A stretch of 64,000 bases of DNA from Sphingomonadales bacterium UBA7471 (lineage in GTDB: Bacteria; Pseudomonadota; Alphaproteobacteria; Sphingomonadales; Sphingomonadaceae). The notes under the pieces are model-generated. The model saw only the letters and a list, made by a program, of their open reading frames with translations. It did not search any database and had not been told where the DNA came from. Each line of letters opens with the position of its first letter. The stretch's first letter is position 1. The stretch is from NCBI GenBank assembly GCA_002479765.1, contig DLOZ01000032.1, forward strand, positions 84,161-148,160, in the 5' to 3' direction. Made by a program: the position numbers and the translations under genes. Below, piece after piece: positions 60,629-64,000 of the stretch.

Positions 60629-61505
60629 GCTGGGCACCCTATTGGCGTTAGCCCTGACGGCCTGTGCGCCGGTCCCAGCGGTCACAGCCATGAGCAGTAG
60701 AGCCACACTCGCGTCACAGTGCCAAGGCCGTGACGGCTGGAGCGACCCTGCCCCGCCCGCACATATTTTCGCCAATGTGTATATGGTGGGTACATGTGGC
60801 ATCGTGTCTTTGCTGGTCACGTCACCCAAAGGTCATATCCTCGTCGACGGCGCGACCGCCGAAGCTGCGTCGTTCATTGCCGACAATATCCGAAAGCTTG
60901 GTTTCGAACCGACAGATGTGAAATATCTGGTCAGCAGTCATGAACATTATGATCATGTTGGCGGGCTTGCAGCGTTGAAGGGCATTACGGGTGCCCGCAT
61001 GCTGGCACGGGCCGAAGCCCGCAAAAGCCTGGAGACCGGTATTTCAGACCCTACAGACCCGCAATTGGCAATATTGCCGCCCTTTGCGGGTATAAAGGTG
61101 GACCAAATCGTCCGCGACGGTGAAACCATCAGCCTTGGCCCGATAAGAATGACTGTCATCGCCACGCCCGGCCATTCCCCGGGTGGAACGAGTTGGACCT
61201 GGAAATCATGCGAGGGTGCGACCTGCCATCAATTTGTTTTCGCCGACAGCCTTGGCGCTGTGTCTGCTGAGGCATACCGGTTTACCGACCACCCAGAATA
61301 TGTGGCCGTGTTAAGGGTGACCATGAAACGTGTTTCCGAACTAAAACCATGCGACGTCCTGATCGCACCGCACCCCGCGCAATCACGTTTCTTTGAACGC
61401 ATTTCGGGCAAGGAACCTCTCGCCGACCCTGCAGGCTGTGCACATTATGCGAAAGCAGCGATGGAGCGGCTTGATGCCCGGTTAGCCAAAGAAGCCGCAC
61501 AATGA
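60618..61505 (+). CDS. Subclass B3 metallo-beta-lactamase, lipoprotein
   Basis: A 295-residue zinc hydrolase. ATG 60618 (60606 is an alternative) gives a lipoprotein signal ending LALTAC. The zinc ligands are complete for B3: SHEHYDHVGG (His, His, Asp, His), TPGHSPGGTSW (His) and APHPAQ (His), and TCGIVSLLV in the N-terminal sheet fits the class. Such chromosomal enzymes are common in sphingomonads and may act on beta-lactams. Coupled to the SDR before and to prmA after by overlapping codons. Confidence 0.9.
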   Translation: MYAKLGTLLALALTACAPVPAVTAMSSRATLASQCQGRDGWSDPAPPAHIFANVYMVGTCGIVSLLVTSPKGHILVDGATAEAASFIADNIRKLGFEPTDVKYLVSSHEHYDHVGGLAALKGITGARMLARAEARKSLETGISDPTDPQLAILPPFAGIKVDQIVRDGETISLGPIRMTVIATPGHSPGGTSWTWKSCEGATCHQFVFADSLGAVSAEAYRFTDHPEYVAVLRVTMKRVSELKPCDVLIAPHPAQSRFFERISGKEPLADPAGCAHYAKAAMERLDARLAKEAAQ

Positions 61506-62476
61506 GCTGGAAAGTGACCCTGCCCTGCACCCGCATGGAAGCGGAAGCGCTAAACAATGATGATGAGTGGATGGCGGCATTGGAACCCATGCCGACCATC
61601 GTTGCGGACGAGGTTGAAGCCTTCAATGACGAAAAATGGCGGCTTGAAGCCTATTTTAACGAGAAGCCAAACGCACAGGTCATCGCCGCCATCCAAATCC
61701 GCTTACCCAGCGCCGTCAACGCAAAGGCGGTGGTTGAAAAACTTCCCGATGCCGACTGGGTCGTCATGAGCCAACAAGGGCTTCAGCCGGTGCATGCCGG
61801 ACGCTTCTATGTCCACACAATGGCCAACAAGGGCACAGTGCCTTTCGGCGCAACCCCGTTCCAAATTGAGGCCAGCCGCGCCTTTGGCACGGGCGGACAT
61901 GAAACGACCAGCGGCTGTCTTGATATGCTCGACAGAATGAAACGTGCTGGCAAACACTTTGACCTGATTGCCGACATCGGGACCGGGACTGGCCTGCTCG
62001 CTTTTGCCGCGCATGCGTTGTGGCCGAAAGCCTATTTGACGGCATCGGATATCGACCCGGTCAGCATTGATGTCACAGCGGCCAATGCTGCGGTCAACAA
62101 CGTCCCTTGCGGCGTTGCGCAGGGCCAGCTGGCGCTGTGTGTGGCCGCAGGGACAGCGCACGACCTTATCACTGCCCGCGCACCTTATGACTTGGTGATC
62201 GCCAATATTTTGGCGGGCCCGTTAATCGAGCTTGCGCCGTCGCTGTCGGCGATATTGCGCGAAGGTGGCTCGCTGATATTGGCTGGGTTGCTGAATACGC
62301 AGGCAGAAGCCGTCACGCGGGCATATCGCCTGCACGGCTTTCGATTGCAAAAACGCAAGGATATGGGCGATTGGCCATGCCTGTGGCTCGTCAAGCGCCG
62401 CAATTATGGCTGGCAACGCCCGCTGCGCGCGTCAGGCCGCACCAGTCAGCCGCCGGGTGATTTTGGAACCTGGTAA
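61502..62476 (+). CDS. prmA: Ribosomal protein L11 methyltransferase
   Basis: SAM-dependent enzyme that trimethylates L11. The 324-residue product has AFGTGGHETTSGCLDML, ADIGTGTGLLAFAAHALWP (SAM loop) and DLVIANILAGPLIELAP, the PrmA signature set. The last 31 bases overlap the convergent phhA gene. The C-terminal tail SGRTSQPPGDFGTW is not part of the conserved domain. Confidence 0.93.
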   Translation: MSWKVTLPCTRMEAEALNNDDEWMAALEPMPTIVADEVEAFNDEKWRLEAYFNEKPNAQVIAAIQIRLPSAVNAKAVVEKLPDADWVVMSQQGLQPVHAGRFYVHTMANKGTVPFGATPFQIEASRAFGTGGHETTSGCLDMLDRMKRAGKHFDLIADIGTGTGLLAFAAHALWPKAYLTASDIDPVSIDVTAANAAVNNVPCGVAQGQLALCVAAGTAHDLITARAPYDLVIANILAGPLIELAPSLSAILREGGSLILAGLLNTQAEAVTRAYRLHGFRLQKRKDMGDWPCLWLVKRRNYGWQRPLRASGRTSQPPGDFGTW

Positions 62477-63342
62477 CGACTGGCACCCTTAAAATATGCC
62501 TGCGTACCCTTATTGATAAGCGCATCTTCGGCAATGGTTTCACCAACCGATATGTCGGGCAAGGATTCAAGGCGCTCGTACAATGGCGCGAAATCGGTCT
62601 CGACGGTCAGCTGAAGCAGCTGTTCCATGCTGGAGACCACAAAATAGTTCTGCTGAAAATCATCAATGCGGTAATGGCTGCGCATCACGCGCAGCAGGTC
62701 AAAAGCGATCCGGTTGGGACTTGGGTCCTCCAGCGCAAAAATGCTCTCTGCATAGCTTGAGACGATCCCAGCGCCGTAGATCCGCAAACCATCCGCCTGC
62801 TGAATAAGGCCGAACTCCACCGTATACCAATATAGCCGCGCGAGATGGTCCAGCGCGCCAAAACCGCGCGAGCGCAATCCGCCTTTGCCATAAGCCACCA
62901 TATAATCGGCAAATACGGGGTCGGCCAACATGGGCACATGCCCGAACACATCATGGAAAATATCTGGCTCTTGCAGATAATCCAGCTGCTCCGGCGTCCG
63001 GATAAAATTACCTGCCGGAAAACGGCGATTGGCGAGATGGTCAAAAAACACGTCGTCAGGAACCAAGCCCGGTACGGCAACGATTTGCCAACCGGTGGCC
63101 GCCATCAACCGCGCGTTCAATTCGCGATAATCCGGAATGCCGGGGCACGTGAGCTTCAAAACATCGATCCCGCGCAGAAATGCGTCCGCCGCACGGCCCG
63201 TTAGCATCGCGGTTTGGCGCGCAAAAAGCCGGTCCCACATCGCATGTTCATCAGCGCCGAAGGCGTCCCAATTCTGTGGCACGGTCCAATCGGCATTTGC
63301 GCCGGAAGGCGGCGCGTCATAAACATGGCTCGAGCTATCCAT
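62446..63342 (-). CDS. phhA: Phenylalanine 4-monooxygenase
   Basis: Pterin- and iron-dependent hydroxylation of phenylalanine to tyrosine. The 298-residue product is the single-domain bacterial form: iron ligands His, His in PDIFHDVFGHVPML and Glu in WYTVEFGLIQQ; ADYMVAYGKGG and GIVSSYAESIFAL complete the family pattern. Confidence 0.95.
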   Translation of the reverse strand: MDSSSHVYDAPPSGANADWTVPQNWDAFGADEHAMWDRLFARQTAMLTGRAADAFLRGIDVLKLTCPGIPDYRELNARLMAATGWQIVAVPGLVPDDVFFDHLANRRFPAGNFIRTPEQLDYLQEPDIFHDVFGHVPMLADPVFADYMVAYGKGGLRSRGFGALDHLARLYWYTVEFGLIQQADGLRIYGAGIVSSYAESIFALEDPSPNRIAFDLLRVMRSHYRIDDFQQNYFVVSSMEQLLQLTVETDFAPLYERLESLPDISVGETIAEDALINKGTQAYFKGASRYQVPKSPGG

Positions 63343-63425
63343 AGTAATTAGTTACACTTGAAACTGTTTTGCATCAACCGCGTTGGTCGCGATCTCATCA
63401 GTTCACAAGACGTTGCAGGCCCCCG

Positions 63426-64000
<575 letters not shown>

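Overview
The window is a chromosomal segment of an alphaproteobacterium, most likely a member of the Sphingomonadales with moderate GC content (Sphingorhabdus/Sphingopyxis-like; the genus is inference). Pointers are the CcrM-type GANTC methylase, the zapA-6S RNA-cyclo-ligase order, a PrsR-type regulator of the PEP-CTERM/exosortase kind, a small aa3-oxidase subunit IV gene next to pntA, and the ScfR-isocitrate lyase pair. No insertion sequence, prophage, CRISPR array or rRNA gene is visible; two tRNAs (Asp-GTC, Ser-CGA) and one 6S RNA are.

Layout. 1-3551: 3' half of a complex I operon (nuoA-B-C-D, an extra 59-residue membrane protein, nuoE), minus strand. 3653-10950: minus-strand housekeeping block (inositol-phosphatase-like protein, EF-P, ThiE, class I aldolase, Pgk, Gap, Tkt). 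11173-12696: plus-strand ZapA, 6S RNA and 5-formyl-THF cyclo-ligase. 12709-17534: tRNA-Asp, branched-chain oxo acid dehydrogenase E2/E1beta/E1alpha, thyA. 17674-20876: a two-gene c-di-GMP/phosphorelay cassette. 21058-26558: secreted KatG with a small cytochrome c, tRNA-Ser, HspQ, and a secreted diheme cytochrome/beta-helix pair. 26723-29705: proton-translocating transhydrogenase with a small COX IV-like protein. 29848-40255: an atypical NtrC-like regulator, folP, ccrM, rnhB, a ThiD-VOC fusion, glmM, a dicarboxylate symporter, an aldo/keto reductase and NnrU. 40306-44582: a peptide transporter with two exported amidohydrolases. 44716-50604: nitroreductase, a GntR regulator, a PrsR-like regulator with a damaged receiver, and ScfR divergent from isocitrate lyase. 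50754-58304: ketone-body and hydroxy-acid oxidation genes, LysE, a flavin monooxygenase, a parDE module and sdhC-D-A. 58554-64000: soluble chemoreceptor, SDR, B3 metallo-beta-lactamase, PrmA, phenylalanine hydroxylase and the 3' part of ligA.

How the genes fit together. Much of the block is central carbon and energy metabolism: complex I, transhydrogenase and succinate dehydrogenase feed or balance the respiratory chain; Tkt-Gap-Pgk-Fda form a Calvin/glycolysis-type set; the oxo acid dehydrogenase, hydroxybutyrate dehydrogenase and isocitrate lyase suit growth on branched amino acids, storage polymer and acetyl-CoA. Regulation is over-represented and often unorthodox: several signalling proteins have lost residues or domains normally essential to their families.

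The most notable non-gene signals are a dense array of eight GANTC sites in 163 bp directly upstream of ccrM, a diverged direct repeat flanking the parDE toxin-antitoxin genes that records an insertion into the 3' end of a monooxygenase gene next to a broken sdh operon, and perfect palindromes before katG and the oxo acid dehydrogenase operon.
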